The notes under the pieces were generated by a model, which made no database searches, was not told the origin of the DNA, and saw only the letters and a list, made by a program, of their open reading frames with translations. The position numbers and the translations under genes are program-made. Source: Phenylobacterium sp. (GTDB lineage Bacteria > Pseudomonadota > Alphaproteobacteria > Caulobacterales > Caulobacteraceae). From it: 64,000 bases of DNA. The stretch is taken from positions 578,811-642,810 of the forward strand of contig JADCAS010000004.1 in NCBI GenBank assembly GCA_020401865.1. Reading direction: 5' to 3'. Shown piece after piece: positions 19,297-30,467 of the stretch (the first letter of the stretch is position 1; each line of letters starts with the position of its first letter).

Positions 19297-20265
19297 ATGC
19301 TGAACCTTCTCCCCCGAGAGACCCGCACCTTCCGGGCGGTGCACGCCCTCGACCTGCCCACCGACTGGCAGGCGCCCGACGATGTCATCTGGATCGAACT
19401 CATCAGCCCGGAACGGCATGAGGAGGCGGTCATCGAAAGCGCCCTGCGCCTCGACCTGCCTACGTCCCGGGAGATGGCCCAGATCGAGCCGTCCAGTCGG
19501 CTCTACATGGAGGGCGGAGCCACCTTCATGACCGCCAGTCTTCTCAGCCGCAGCGAGGAAGAGCATCCGGTCCTGACCCCGGTCACCTTTGTCCTGACGA
19601 ACGGTCGGCTCATCACCCTTCGTTACGAGCCCCTCCGCGCCTTCAGCGCCTTCTCACAGAGACTCTCGGGCCCGGACTATGCCGAGGCCGCCGGCGCCGA
19701 TCTCTTCCTCGACCTTCTGGACGCCGTCATTGAAAGGCTGGCCGAGGTGCTGGAGCGCGGATCGGCTCGGGTCCAGGCCTCCTCCAACGCCATCTTCGAT
19801 CGCCCGCGCGGCGCAGCCTTCGAACCTCTCCTGACCAGTCTGGCGCGGACCCAGTCCCTCGCCGCCCTGGCCCGGACGAGCCTCGCCAGCCTTGCCCGCC
19901 TCGCCAGTTTCGCCGCCCTTGCCCCCGAGATCGCCGGCAAGCCCACGGCCCAGGCGCACCTGGTCTCGGTGCAGCAGGACATCCAGTCTCTGACCGAGCA
20001 CGCCGCAGCCCAGTCGGCCCACATCTCCTTCCTGCTCGATGCGGCGCTTGGCCTGATCAACATCGAGCAGAACGTCAGCATCAAGACCTTCTCGGTCTTC
20101 ACCGTCCTGCTCATGCCGCCCACCCTGATCGGGGCGATCTACGGCATGAACTTCGAGGTCATGCCCGAGCTTTCCTGGCCTTGGGGGTATCCGCTCGCCC
20201 TTGGACTCATGGTGGTGAGCGGCGTGGCTCCGCTGCTCTGGTTCCGTCACAAGGGCTGGTTCTAG
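19297..20265 (+). CDS. CorA-family divalent cation transporter
   Basis: 322 residues. The soluble N-terminal domain (~1-240) has long Ala-rich helices. It is followed by the two C-terminal membrane helices (SVFTVLLMPPTLIGAIYGMN and YPLALGLMVVSGVAPLLWF). The GMN signature (YGMNFE) at the end of the first helix is the selectivity filter of CorA Mg2+/Co2+/Ni2+ channels. The last residues RHKGWF resemble the usual positively charged CorA tail. It may be co-transcribed with the CHAP gene 31 bp upstream. Its stop shares a CTAG with the mutS stop on the other strand. Confidence 0.92.
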   Translation: MLNLLPRETRTFRAVHALDLPTDWQAPDDVIWIELISPERHEEAVIESALRLDLPTSREMAQIEPSSRLYMEGGATFMTASLLSRSEEEHPVLTPVTFVLTNGRLITLRYEPLRAFSAFSQRLSGPDYAEAAGADLFLDLLDAVIERLAEVLERGSARVQASSNAIFDRPRGAAFEPLLTSLARTQSLAALARTSLASLARLASFAALAPEIAGKPTAQAHLVSVQQDIQSLTEHAAAQSAHISFLLDAALGLINIEQNVSIKTFSVFTVLLMPPTLIGAIYGMNFEVMPELSWPWGYPLALGLMVVSGVAPLLWFRHKGWF

Positions 20266-22955
20266 CCGGGGGAGGCGAGGCCCTTTAGCCGGTAGAGCGC
20301 CTCGAGGGCCTCGCGCGGGCTCATGCTGTCCGGATCCAGGTCCGCCAGGGCGCTGTCCACGGGCGAGGGGCCCGAGGGTTCTGCGAGCCCTGGGGCCTGA
20401 GCGGCGAACAGGGGCAGGTCGCCGAGCTGGGCCGGGGCGCCGGTCTCGCGCTCAAGCCGGGCCAGGACCTCATGCGCCCGCGCCACGACGGCAGCCGGCA
20501 CGCCGGCCAGGCGCGCCACCTGGACGCCATAGGACCGGTCCGCAGGCCCCGGACCGGCCTCGTGCAGGAAGACCAGCTCGCCGTTCCACTCCCGGGCGCG
20601 CATGGACAGGTTGGCGACGCCGGGAAGCCGTCGCTCCAACTCGGCCAGTTCATGATAGTGCGTCGCGAAGAGGCCGCGGCACCGGTTGGTCTCGTGCAGG
20701 GCCTCGGCGGAGGCCCAGGCGATGGCCAGCCCGTCCCAGGTCGCCGTACCCCGTCCGATCTCGTCCAGGATGACCAGGGAGCGCGGAGTGGCCTGGGTGA
20801 GGATGGCGGCCGTCTCGACCATCTCGGCCATGAAGGTCGACCGGCCCCGGGCAAGGTCATCCCCCGCTCCGACCCGGCTGAACAGGCGATCGACCACACC
20901 CAGGCGCAGCCGCCGCGCCGGGACCGGGCAGCCCGCCTGGGCGAGGACAGCCAGAAGGGCGTTCTGGCGCAGGAAGGTCGACTTGCCGGCCATGTTGGGG
21001 CCCGTGACGATGGCCAGCCGGGGCGCGGCCACGCCCTGTCCGTCCAGCCGGCAGTCATTGGGGGTGAAGGCGCCGCCTGTCCGCCGGACCGCCGCCTCCA
21101 CCACCGGGTGCCGGGCCCCGTCGGCCTCCAGGATTGTACTGCGGTCGATTTCTGGCCGGACGGCGTCCACTTCGTCGGCCCACTCGGCCAGGGCCGCGGC
21201 GACATCCAGCCGCGCGCAGGCCTGGGCGGCCCCCCGCAGGGGCTCGGCGGCGGCGCAGACCAGGTCCCGCCAGGCCTCGAAGGCGGACATCTCGATCGCC
21301 AGGGCGCGCTCGCCCGCCTGGGCGATCCGGGCGTCGAGCTCGGCCAGGGCCACCGTGGTGAAGCGCATCTGACTGGCCAGGGTCTGACGGTGGATGAAGG
21401 TGGCGTTCAGCGGCGCCTTCAGCAGGGGTTCGGCCGCCTTGGCGGTGGCCTCGATGAAATAGCCCAGGACCCCGTTGTGACGGATCTTCAGGGCCACCCC
21501 GCTCTCTGCGGCCAGTTCGGCCTCAAGGGAAAGTATGACCCTTCGGCTGTCGTCGCGAAGCCGTCTCGCCTCGTCGAGCTCAGGCCGGACGCCGGAGGCG
21601 ACGAAGCCTCCATCCCGCACCTGCAGGGGAAGGTCCGGTCCCAAGCCCGCGGCCAGGCTGGCGTGGAGGTCGGCCAGTCCGGGATGCTGCGACAGGTCCA
21701 GGGCGGCGAGGTCCTCGGCCAGCTCTACAGGCAGGGGGGCGTCGAGGGGGCCTTCACCGGCGTCGAACAGGTCGCGGAGATCCGCGCCCGCGGCCAGGCC
21801 GTCGCGCAGGCCGCCCAGGTCCCGGGGACCGCCCCGCCCCAGGGCCAGGCGCGACAGGGCCCGGGCCATGTCACCCTGCCCCTTCAGGATCTCGCGCAGC
21901 CGCCAGCGAAGGTCGCGGCGGGCGCGGAGCCAGTCGATGGCGTCCAGACGGGTCTCGATCCGGTCCGGGTCCAGCAGGGGGCGGGCGAGGCGTGACGCCA
22001 GGAGCCGGGCGCCCGGCGCCGTCACCGTCCTGTCGATGGCCGCCAGCAGGGAGCCCTCACGCCCGCCCGACAGGCTGCGCTCGATCTCAAGGCTGGCCCG
22101 GGTGGCGGGGTCGATGGCCATGACGTCCGCCTCGCCCGCCCGCCGGGGCGCCGCGAGGGACGGGGTCCGTCCGGCCTGGGTCGTCTCCAGGTGGGCGGCG
22201 ATCAGTCCCAGGGCCGAGACTTCCGCCCCCGAAAGGGCGCCGAAGCCGTCCAGGGTCTCCACCCCGTAGAGGCGCTTCAGCCGGGCCTCCGCTGCGCCGG
22301 GCTCGGCGAGCGCCGAGGGCAGGGGCTGGACCCGGCCGCCTGCAGCCTTCAGGGCGGCGCTCACCGTCTCGTCGGCGAACAGCCGGTCCGGGACCAGGAT
22401 CTCCGAAGGACCGAGGGCGGCGAGGGCGGAGGCGAGGGCGGCCTTGCCGGGAGCCCAGACCTCCACCTCGCCGGTGGACAGCTCGACGCTGGCGATGGCG
22501 GCGGCGCCGGCCCGGACCGCCACGGCCGCCAGCCGGTTGGCGCCGCGCGCGTCGAGGAGGCCGTCCTCCGTCAGGGTCCCGGGGGTGACGACGCGGACGA
22601 TGTCACGCCGGACGATGGCCTTGGAGCCCCGACGCTTCGCCTCGGCCGGGTCCTCCATCTGCTCGCAGACCGCCACCTTGAATCCGGCGCGGATGAGCTT
22701 GGAGAGATAGGCCTCGGCGGCGTGGACCGGCACGCCGCACATGGGGATGGGTTCGCCGGCGTGCTGGCCCCGCGCCGTCAGGGCGATGCCCAGGGCCGCC
22801 GCCGCCTGTCGGGCGTCGTCGAAGAAGAGCTCGTAGAAGTCGCCCATCCGGAAGAAGACCAGGGCGTCAGGCTGCCGCGCCTTGGCCTCGAAAAACTGGG
22901 CCATGACCGGCGTGGCGCCGGCCGAATCGAACTGGGGCGAAGAAGGCGCGTTCAT
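20262..22955 (-). CDS. mutS: DNA mismatch repair protein MutS
   Basis: 897 residues from the ATG at 22955; a TTG 60 bases upstream would add 20 residues without similarity. The mismatch-binding domain has FFRMGDFYELFFDDA near residue 34, where the Phe-x-Glu mismatch finger is expected. Connector, lever and clamp domains follow, then the ATPase with Walker A GPNMAGKST at ~650 and Walker B LVILDEIGRGTAT. It recognises base mismatches and starts repair with MutL, which is not in this window. It is convergent with the CorA gene, sharing CTAG at the stops. Confidence 0.97.
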   Translation of the reverse strand: MNAPSSPQFDSAGATPVMAQFFEAKARQPDALVFFRMGDFYELFFDDARQAAAALGIALTARGQHAGEPIPMCGVPVHAAEAYLSKLIRAGFKVAVCEQMEDPAEAKRRGSKAIVRRDIVRVVTPGTLTEDGLLDARGANRLAAVAVRAGAAAIASVELSTGEVEVWAPGKAALASALAALGPSEILVPDRLFADETVSAALKAAGGRVQPLPSALAEPGAAEARLKRLYGVETLDGFGALSGAEVSALGLIAAHLETTQAGRTPSLAAPRRAGEADVMAIDPATRASLEIERSLSGGREGSLLAAIDRTVTAPGARLLASRLARPLLDPDRIETRLDAIDWLRARRDLRWRLREILKGQGDMARALSRLALGRGGPRDLGGLRDGLAAGADLRDLFDAGEGPLDAPLPVELAEDLAALDLSQHPGLADLHASLAAGLGPDLPLQVRDGGFVASGVRPELDEARRLRDDSRRVILSLEAELAAESGVALKIRHNGVLGYFIEATAKAAEPLLKAPLNATFIHRQTLASQMRFTTVALAELDARIAQAGERALAIEMSAFEAWRDLVCAAAEPLRGAAQACARLDVAAALAEWADEVDAVRPEIDRSTILEADGARHPVVEAAVRRTGGAFTPNDCRLDGQGVAAPRLAIVTGPNMAGKSTFLRQNALLAVLAQAGCPVPARRLRLGVVDRLFSRVGAGDDLARGRSTFMAEMVETAAILTQATPRSLVILDEIGRGTATWDGLAIAWASAEALHETNRCRGLFATHYHELAELERRLPGVANLSMRAREWNGELVFLHEAGPGPADRSYGVQVARLAGVPAAVVARAHEVLARLERETGAPAQLGDLPLFAAQAPGLAEPSGPSPVDSALADLDPDSMSPREALEALYRLKGLASPG

Positions 22956-23036
22956 CTCGGGCGGCAACCTAGCCGCCGCGACGGGCGGCGTCACCAGCGC
23001 CCGCGAGAAGGTCAAGGGCGCGCCGCGGCGCCCCGC

Positions 23037-24920
23037 TCAGTACCGGGTCCTCACCCCCAGGCTCGCCGGCGAGGGCGTGTCAGAGAGCCCCTTCGCCCGC
23101 TTCAGGACCCAGTCGACCACGGTCCCGGAGACGGCGGAGACCCTGGGCTCGCCGGGCCGCTCCTGTCCCGCCCGGGAATCGTCGGCGCCCACGAAGTCGG
23201 TGTGGAAGTAGAAGGCCGCATTGATGGCGGGGTCCAGGGGGCTGACGGCTTTCGCCTCAGGAGTCTGCCAGGTCCCGGTCTTGTTGACCTCGGTATAGTC
23301 CGTCACACCCGGGAAGGGGTTTCCCGACACCCCCTGCGTAAAGCCCTGCCGGGCCACATAGACCGGGACCCCGGCGATGGCGGCCTTGTCCACGTCAAGC
23401 TTCACCCCGTCCCGGTCGATCTTCAGGGTGCGGTAGCGGCCGACGAAGCCGGCATCGAAGTCCCAGCGCTCGGAGGGGTACCAGTTCGAGGCGATCAGGT
23501 CGGAGGCGTCTATCGTCCGCCGGCCCGACTCTGCGAACTGCACGGTCACCGGCCGGATATTGGACCGGGTGGGCGCAAAGGCCTGGGCGTTCAGCCAGAG
23601 GGCGGCGCGCCCAGCCTCCCGGGGGCCGGCGCCCCCGGGCTCAATCCAGCCGTGAACGCGGTTCGGGTCGACCATGGCCCCGGAGGGAACGCACTTGGGG
23701 GGCGGGCCCATGGCGCGCATGGGCCCCACCGCCGTCGGCGGGGGCGTGCGGTCGCAGGTCGCCTCCGTCCCCGGGAGGGGGGTGAAGTCGATCCGCCCGA
23801 GGCCCTGGCCCAGGAACTGCAGAATCTGCATCTGCACCCCGCCGCCCGGGACCGGGTCGGTGTCAAAGCTGGCGCCGGCGCGGGCCAGCCAGGTCAGGCG
23901 GATGGTCTTCAGGAAGTCATCGCCCGGGGCCGGGGCCATGCCGACGACCCGAAGGGGGAAGATCGCTTCCGAGTTGGGATCCGAGAGGGCGTAATAGACC
24001 CCGGTCACCGACTGGCTGGCGGCGGAGGCCGGTCCGGCGATGGCGCCGAGGAGGCCGCTGGCGTCGGTGTAGACCCGGTCCTTGCCGCTCCTCAGCGCCG
24101 CGACCCTGGCGAAATAGGCGTCCAGCTCGGCGACGGTCGGCTCGGGCTGGACCCCGGCGGAGGGACCGCCGTCCAGGAAGATCAGGCCCGCCAGCTTTTC
24201 CACGCCGCGCCGCCCGTCGGCGCCCTTGCGGGCCGCGTAGTTGGACACGAAGCCGCCGCCCTGGCTGTGGCCCGCCAGAAAGATGTTGCGGGCGCCGGAT
24301 CGCTCGCGGATGCGCCCGATCATCGCGTCGACATCCGCCGCGTAGGTCTCGAATCCCCAGTCGGCCATGAAGGCGAGATCGGTCTGGGTCAGGGGCTTCC
24401 AGGCCGCCGAGGCCGTCGGCGGGCCGACCCGGCCATCGGGACCGATCGCGTCCGCCCCCAGGTAATGCTTCAGGGCGATGGCGGGGTCGCCCTTCCGGCG
24501 GGCCTCGGTCAGGGCCTCGGTCTCGGCGAGGTTGGCGCCCCGGCGCTGGAGCACCCAGACCTCAAGCCGGCAGGGCTGGTCGCCGCAGGTCTGGCCCGAT
24601 GCGCGGGAGACCATCTGGCTGGCCAGGTAGAGCCAGTGGGGCGGGGTCGAGGAGAAGCCCGGCAGGCCGACGATGACGGCGTTGGCGGGCCGCGGCCTGT
24701 CTCCGTCCGCAGCCGGGCGAAGACGCAGGAAAGCGGCGGTGTTAAGGGCGGACGGCGTGCCGGGCGCATTGCCGCCTGGGACCTGGATATACTCGGCGAT
24801 GACGCCTGGATACTCCGGGACCCGGCTGCCGGCGTCGCCTGACGCAAGGGCGGGCGCGGCGGTCCAGGCCACGGCCGCGGCCAGGCCGGCGGCGGCCAGG
24901 CGGAATGCTGCGGAAATCAT
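23037..24920 (-). CDS. Exported alpha/beta hydrolase (esterase-like), long form
   Basis: 627 residues. A signal peptide (LAAAGLAAAVAWTAAPALA) is cleaved near residue 26. The hydrolase core is recognised by VIVGLPGFSSTP near the start and the nucleophile elbow GHSQGG with Ser219, followed by LAGLIFLDGG. The C-terminal half (~350-627) has no domain I recognise; it contains Cys-Asp-Arg and Cys-Val-Pro stretches that could form a periplasmic disulfide. The length is about twice that of a minimal esterase. The substrate is unknown. It stands alone between mutS and dnaJ, facing the same way as both. Confidence 0.7.
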   Translation of the reverse strand: MISAAFRLAAAGLAAAVAWTAAPALASGDAGSRVPEYPGVIAEYIQVPGGNAPGTPSALNTAAFLRLRPAADGDRPRPANAVIVGLPGFSSTPPHWLYLASQMVSRASGQTCGDQPCRLEVWVLQRRGANLAETEALTEARRKGDPAIALKHYLGADAIGPDGRVGPPTASAAWKPLTQTDLAFMADWGFETYAADVDAMIGRIRERSGARNIFLAGHSQGGGFVSNYAARKGADGRRGVEKLAGLIFLDGGPSAGVQPEPTVAELDAYFARVAALRSGKDRVYTDASGLLGAIAGPASAASQSVTGVYYALSDPNSEAIFPLRVVGMAPAPGDDFLKTIRLTWLARAGASFDTDPVPGGGVQMQILQFLGQGLGRIDFTPLPGTEATCDRTPPPTAVGPMRAMGPPPKCVPSGAMVDPNRVHGWIEPGGAGPREAGRAALWLNAQAFAPTRSNIRPVTVQFAESGRRTIDASDLIASNWYPSERWDFDAGFVGRYRTLKIDRDGVKLDVDKAAIAGVPVYVARQGFTQGVSGNPFPGVTDYTEVNKTGTWQTPEAKAVSPLDPAINAAFYFHTDFVGADDSRAGQERPGEPRVSAVSGTVVDWVLKRAKGLSDTPSPASLGVRTRY

Positions 24921-24998
24921 GGCGTCCTCCCCGGGCCCGGATCCAGCCCGGGCAGGGGCAAGTCTAGGGTCGGCGGGGCGCCCGGGAAAGGGCCGAAG

Positions 24999-26147
24999 TC
25001 AGCCGCCGGTGACGTCTTCCCAGAACCTTCGCGCCTTGTTGAGGAAGCCGCTGGACTCAGGATGCTGCTGTTCGCCGCAGAGGTCCGCGAGCTCCTGCAT
25101 CAGCGCCTTCTGGCGGGCGTTGAGCCGGGTGGGGGTTTCCACGAACAGCTCCACCACAAGGTCGCCGCGCTCCCGGCTGCGCAGGGAGGGCATGCCGCGT
25201 CCGCGGATCCGGACCGTACGCCCGGTCTGCGTTCCCTCGGGGACCTTCACGCTCTGCCGGTTGGCCTGGCCTTCGCCGGCGTCTCCATCGGACAGGCATG
25301 GCGCCTCGATCTCCCCACCCAGGGCCGCCGTGGTCATCGGGACGGGGACGGTGCAGAGCAGGTCCAGGCCGTCGCGCTCGAAGAGGTCGTGGGGCCTCAT
25401 GGAGACAAAGATGTAGAGGTCGCCCCTCGGCCCGCCCCGGGCGCCGGCGTCGCCTTCGCCTGCGAGGCGGATCCGGGCGCCGTCGTCGACGCCGGCGGGG
25501 ATGCGGACCTGCAGGGTGCGGTTGCGCCGGACCTGGCCATGCCCGCGGCAGGTGGCGCAAGGGTCGCTGATGATACGGCCCTCGCCGCCGCAGCGCGGAC
25601 AGGTGCGTTCGATGGCGAAGAAGCCCTGGGAAGCCCGGACCCGGCCGGCGCCGCCGCAGGTCGGGCAGGTTGTCGCGCTGGTTCCCGGCTTGGCGCCGCT
25701 GCCCTCGCAGACCTCGCAGGTCATGGCCGTGGCGGCGGTGATCTCCACCTCCGCGCCCGCGTAGGCCTGCTCGAGGGTGATCTCCAGGTCGTAGCGGAGG
25801 TCTTGCCCGCGGGCAGGGCCGCTGCGTCTCTGCCCCCCTCCGAACATGTCCCCGAAGGCCGAGCCGAACACTTCGGAGAAGATGTCGTTGATGTCCGTGA
25901 ACCCGGGTCCGCCGCCGCCCTGGGCGCCGTTGACGCCGGCGTGGCCGAACTGGTCATAGGCCGCCCGCTTCTTCGGGTCGGAGAGGACCGAGTAGGCCTC
26001 GTTGATCTCCTTGAAGCGGGCGGAGGCCTCCTCCGAGCCGCCGTTGCGGTCAGGGTGGTGCTCCATGGCCAGCTTGCGGAAGGCCGACTTGAGGGCGGCC
26101 TCGTCGCTGCCGCGGGGGACGCCCAGAATTTCGTAATAGTCGCGCAT
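24999..26147 (-). CDS. dnaJ: Chaperone DnaJ (Hsp40)
   Basis: 382 residues, full type-I DnaJ. The J domain (1-70) carries the HPD tripeptide in MEHHPDRNGG, needed to stimulate DnaK. A Gly/Phe-rich segment (~75-105: GGGGPGFTDINDIF, DMFGGGQRR) follows. The zinc-binding domain has four CxxCxGxG repeats: CEVCEGSG, CPTCGGAG, CPRCGGEG and CATCRGHG. C-terminal peptide-binding domains complete it. It lies 83 bp after dnaK on the same strand and is probably transcribed from the dnaK promoter. Confidence 0.97.
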   Translation of the reverse strand: MRDYYEILGVPRGSDEAALKSAFRKLAMEHHPDRNGGSEEASARFKEINEAYSVLSDPKKRAAYDQFGHAGVNGAQGGGGPGFTDINDIFSEVFGSAFGDMFGGGQRRSGPARGQDLRYDLEITLEQAYAGAEVEITAATAMTCEVCEGSGAKPGTSATTCPTCGGAGRVRASQGFFAIERTCPRCGGEGRIISDPCATCRGHGQVRRNRTLQVRIPAGVDDGARIRLAGEGDAGARGGPRGDLYIFVSMRPHDLFERDGLDLLCTVPVPMTTAALGGEIEAPCLSDGDAGEGQANRQSVKVPEGTQTGRTVRIRGRGMPSLRSRERGDLVVELFVETPTRLNARQKALMQELADLCGEQQHPESSGFLNKARRFWEDVTGG

Positions 26148-26188
26148 GAGGCGTCAGGCGTTCCGATGCGTCTTTCCGAAAGGACGCC

Positions 26189-26215
26189 GGCCCCGCCTCA
26201 GGGCGAGGCGGGGCC
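26189..26215 (-). promoter_or_regulatory. Strong GC hairpin between dnaK and dnaJ
   Basis: A perfect 11-bp inverted repeat (arm GGCCCCGCCTC) with a 5-base loop sits in the 83-bp dnaK-dnaJ gap. It has no T run on the minus strand, so it is more likely an mRNA stabiliser or partial attenuator that sets the DnaK:DnaJ ratio than a full terminator. A second small inverted repeat (CTTTC-CGAAAG) lies right beside it. Confidence 0.55.
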
Positions 26216-26230
26216 GGGTCCCGGACAGGT

Positions 26231-28126
<1,896 letters not shown>

Positions 28127-28672
28127 GATGAGTCTCAAACGCTCCTATTTGGCGGGCCGCGCCTGAGGAGCCTCGTCGCCAAGCACTCCTCGTTCCTGCG
28201 GCCCCCTTGAACAGTCCGGGGTCGTCGGCGGGCCTTTTCGGAACCACGCCTTCGCCGTGCGATATGGTGCGGAACCGCCACTCTGCAAGGGCAAAGTCCC
28301 TAAACGGGGAAGGGCTTTAGGGCCTAGAAGACGAGGGTTCCGAACAGGCGGTCGGCGTAACCCTCCCCGGACGGGCGCGCAACGCCGTCTCGCGGGACCC
28401 GGGAGGCTTGAAGCCACACGTCCGCCCCGCTGAAGTCCCTCAGCGCCCGCCACGAGGGCGCGCGGACAGGCCGGCACGGCGGTTTTTCCTTCGGAGAGGC
28501 GGCGCAGGGCGACGGGTCGCATGGGCTCGCGGCGCAGATCGCGAGGATACGCCCCCGCGCGGCCGGTTCGGAAGTCAACAAGAACTCCAATGCCGGGGGA
28601 GGCTTTGACAGTCGGCCCCGGGATCGCCAAATGAACCTGGTCCGGCGGCGGCCGGTGAGGGAGGCTGGAACC
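28127..28672. other. 546-bp intergenic region between dnaK and the dienelactone hydrolase gene
   Basis: It contains the dnaK leader and candidate heat-shock promoter (28127-28290). The remaining ~380 bp shows no convincing gene, RNA or repeat. A 116-codon frame on the minus strand at 28324-28674 is Pro/Arg/Ser-rich with no recognisable domain, and I do not accept it as a gene. The last ~40 bp carry the ribosome binding site of the hydrolase gene. Confidence 0.6.
28262..28289 (-). promoter_or_regulatory. Candidate RpoH (sigma-32) promoter of dnaKJ
   Basis: On the minus strand CTTG (28289-28286) is followed by 18 bases and then CCATAT (28267-28262). This fits the alphaproteobacterial heat-shock pattern of CTTG, 17-18 bases, then a C-rich start to an AT -10 element. 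Transcription would begin near 28254, leaving a leader of about 128 bases. The call is from inspection and memory of the consensus. Confidence 0.45.
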
Positions 28673-29569
28673 ATGAAGACCCTGACCCGACCTGAGGGAA
28701 CAAACCCCGGCGATCTCGCCCTGACCCGTCGGCGCCTGGCCCTCGCCGCCCTGGGCGGCTACGCCCTCTACGCCTACTCGGCTGAGGCCCAGACCATCAC
28801 CACAGACGCTACGGGCCTCGTCGCCGGGGATGTAGAGGTCGATGTCGGGGATCGCATGGCGCCGGCTTACATGGCGCGCCCGGACGCCCGGGGGCGCTTC
28901 CCCGCCGTCCTCGTCATCTCCGAGGTCTTCGGAATCCATGAGTACATCCGTGACATCTGCCGACGCCTGGCCCGCGTGGGATACGTGGCCATTGCCCCGG
29001 ACCTGTTCGCGCGCTCCGGTGATCCGTCAAAGACCAACGATTTCAATCAAATCCGCCGTATCGTCAGCGCTGCTACCGACAAACAGATCTTCAACGACCT
29101 GTCGGGAACCGTCCGCTTCCTCAAGGCCCAGCCCTTCGTCGACAAGTCCAGGATGGCGGTCACTGGTTTCTGCTGGGGCGGCGCCATCGTCTGGCTGGCC
29201 TGCCAGCGCATGCCGGACTTCCGGGCGGGAGCGGCTTGGTACGGCCGGCTGACAGCGCCGAAGCCCGGGGAGTTCCTGGGCGAGCCAAACCGGCCCTGGC
29301 CCCTCGAGGGCGTCGCCCAGCTCCGCGCCCCGGTGATCGGCCTCTACGCCGGCAAGGATCAGGGCATCCCCCTGACCGATGTCGAGGCCATGCGCAGCGC
29401 CCTTGTCGCCGCGCGCAAGACCGGCAGCCAGATCATCGTCTATCCGGACAGCCAGCACGGTTTCCACGCCGACTACCGAACAAGCTACGATCCGGTCGCG
29501 GCCCGGGACGCCTGGGCCCGGATGCTGGCGCACTTCGCCGCCAACGGGGTCCGGCCCCGGCCCTTCTAA
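28673..29569 (+). CDS. Tat-exported dienelactone hydrolase family protein
   Basis: 298 residues from the ATG at 28673, which has GGAGG 8 bases upstream; an in-frame ATG at 28631 has none. The N-terminus has a twin-arginine-like signal (LTRRRLALAALGGYALYAY), so the folded enzyme is probably exported by Tat. The hydrolase domain has VLVISEVFGIHEYIRD (oxyanion region), the Cys nucleophile in VTGFCWGGAIVW and the C-terminal His in DSQHGFHADY. The Cys elbow (GxCxGG) identifies the DLH type of alpha/beta hydrolase. The true substrate is unknown; many members are general esterases. Confidence 0.87.
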   Translation: MKTLTRPEGTNPGDLALTRRRLALAALGGYALYAYSAEAQTITTDATGLVAGDVEVDVGDRMAPAYMARPDARGRFPAVLVISEVFGIHEYIRDICRRLARVGYVAIAPDLFARSGDPSKTNDFNQIRRIVSAATDKQIFNDLSGTVRFLKAQPFVDKSRMAVTGFCWGGAIVWLACQRMPDFRAGAAWYGRLTAPKPGEFLGEPNRPWPLEGVAQLRAPVIGLYAGKDQGIPLTDVEAMRSALVAARKTGSQIIVYPDSQHGFHADYRTSYDPVAARDAWARMLAHFAANGVRPRPF

Positions 29570-29758
29570 GCGGACACTGGCGGTGGCCAGGTCGGCCGTA
29601 TGCAGTCGGAACCCTTGTCATCCTTCAGTCCGTCCTCACCTGTCGCCGGGTCCGGCGTCCAGCCGGACTTTGGGGGCATCCTGCGGCCTGCCGTTTCCAA
29701 TCCCGTTTCCGGCTCCCTATCTTGCGGTCCTGAGAGCTCGCGTTGATGGAAACCGTCC

Positions 29759-30457
29759 ATGATCGATCTTCGCCCCTTCGACACCCTTGGCGGCGCCGAC
29801 CATGGCTGGCTGCACGCCCGCCACCACTTCTCCTTCTCGGGATACCAGGACCCGGCCCGGATGAACTGGGGCGCCCTGCGGGTCTGGAACGACGACGCCA
29901 TCCAGCCGAACACCGGCTTCCCGCCGCACCCGCACCAGGACATGGAGATCATCACCTATGTCCTCGAGGGCGCCATCAGCCACCAGGACAGCCTGGGCAA
30001 CCAGGGCCGGACCGAAGCCGGCGACGTCCAGGTGATGAGCGCCGGCTCGGGCATCCGCCACGCTGAGTACAACCTCGAGCCCGGCGTCACCCGCCTCTTC
30101 CAGATCTGGATTCTACCGGCCCATTCAGGCGGCGCGCCCTCCTGGGGCGCCCGGCCCTTTCCCCGGGGCGACCGGGCGGGCCGGTTCGTCGCCCTGGCCT
30201 CCGGCTTCGCGGAGGACGCCGAGGCCCTGCCCATCCGCACCCTCGGTCGCGTCCTCGGAGCCACGCTCGGCGCCGGCGAAACCCTGGACTATGACCTTGC
30301 GACCGGCCGCAGGGCCTACCTGGTGCCGGCCCGGGGCGCTGTGGAGGTCAATGGCGTCCGGATCGGGACCCGGGACGGGGCGGCCATCGCCGACGAGCCC
30401 CGCCTGCGGATCACCGCCCTGGAGGACGCCGAGTTGGTGATGGTCGATACGGCCTGA
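29759..30457 (+). CDS. Pirin family protein
   Basis: 232 residues, the length of the YhaK/PA pirin group. It has two cupin domains. The metal ligands are visible in the first: His57 and His59 (PPHPHQDME), His101 and Glu103 (SGIRHAEYN). Some pirins have quercetinase activity and others act as redox-sensitive regulators; which applies here cannot be told. It stands alone, convergent with the leucyl aminopeptidase gene 10 bp away. Confidence 0.92.
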   Translation: MIDLRPFDTLGGADHGWLHARHHFSFSGYQDPARMNWGALRVWNDDAIQPNTGFPPHPHQDMEIITYVLEGAISHQDSLGNQGRTEAGDVQVMSAGSGIRHAEYNLEPGVTRLFQIWILPAHSGGAPSWGARPFPRGDRAGRFVALASGFAEDAEALPIRTLGRVLGATLGAGETLDYDLATGRRAYLVPARGAVEVNGVRIGTRDGAAIADEPRLRITALEDAELVMVDTA

Positions 30458-30467
30458 ACCCGCTGGA

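Noticed and set aside
22191..24842. An 883-codon open frame on the plus strand across mutS and the exported hydrolase
   Set aside because: Same reason: antisense shadow of two supported genes, low-complexity Gly/Arg/Ala content.
28324..28674. A 116-codon minus-strand frame in the dnaK upstream gap
   Set aside because: Pro/Arg/Ser-rich, no domain, no ribosome binding site seen, and it overlaps the start of the dienelactone hydrolase gene.
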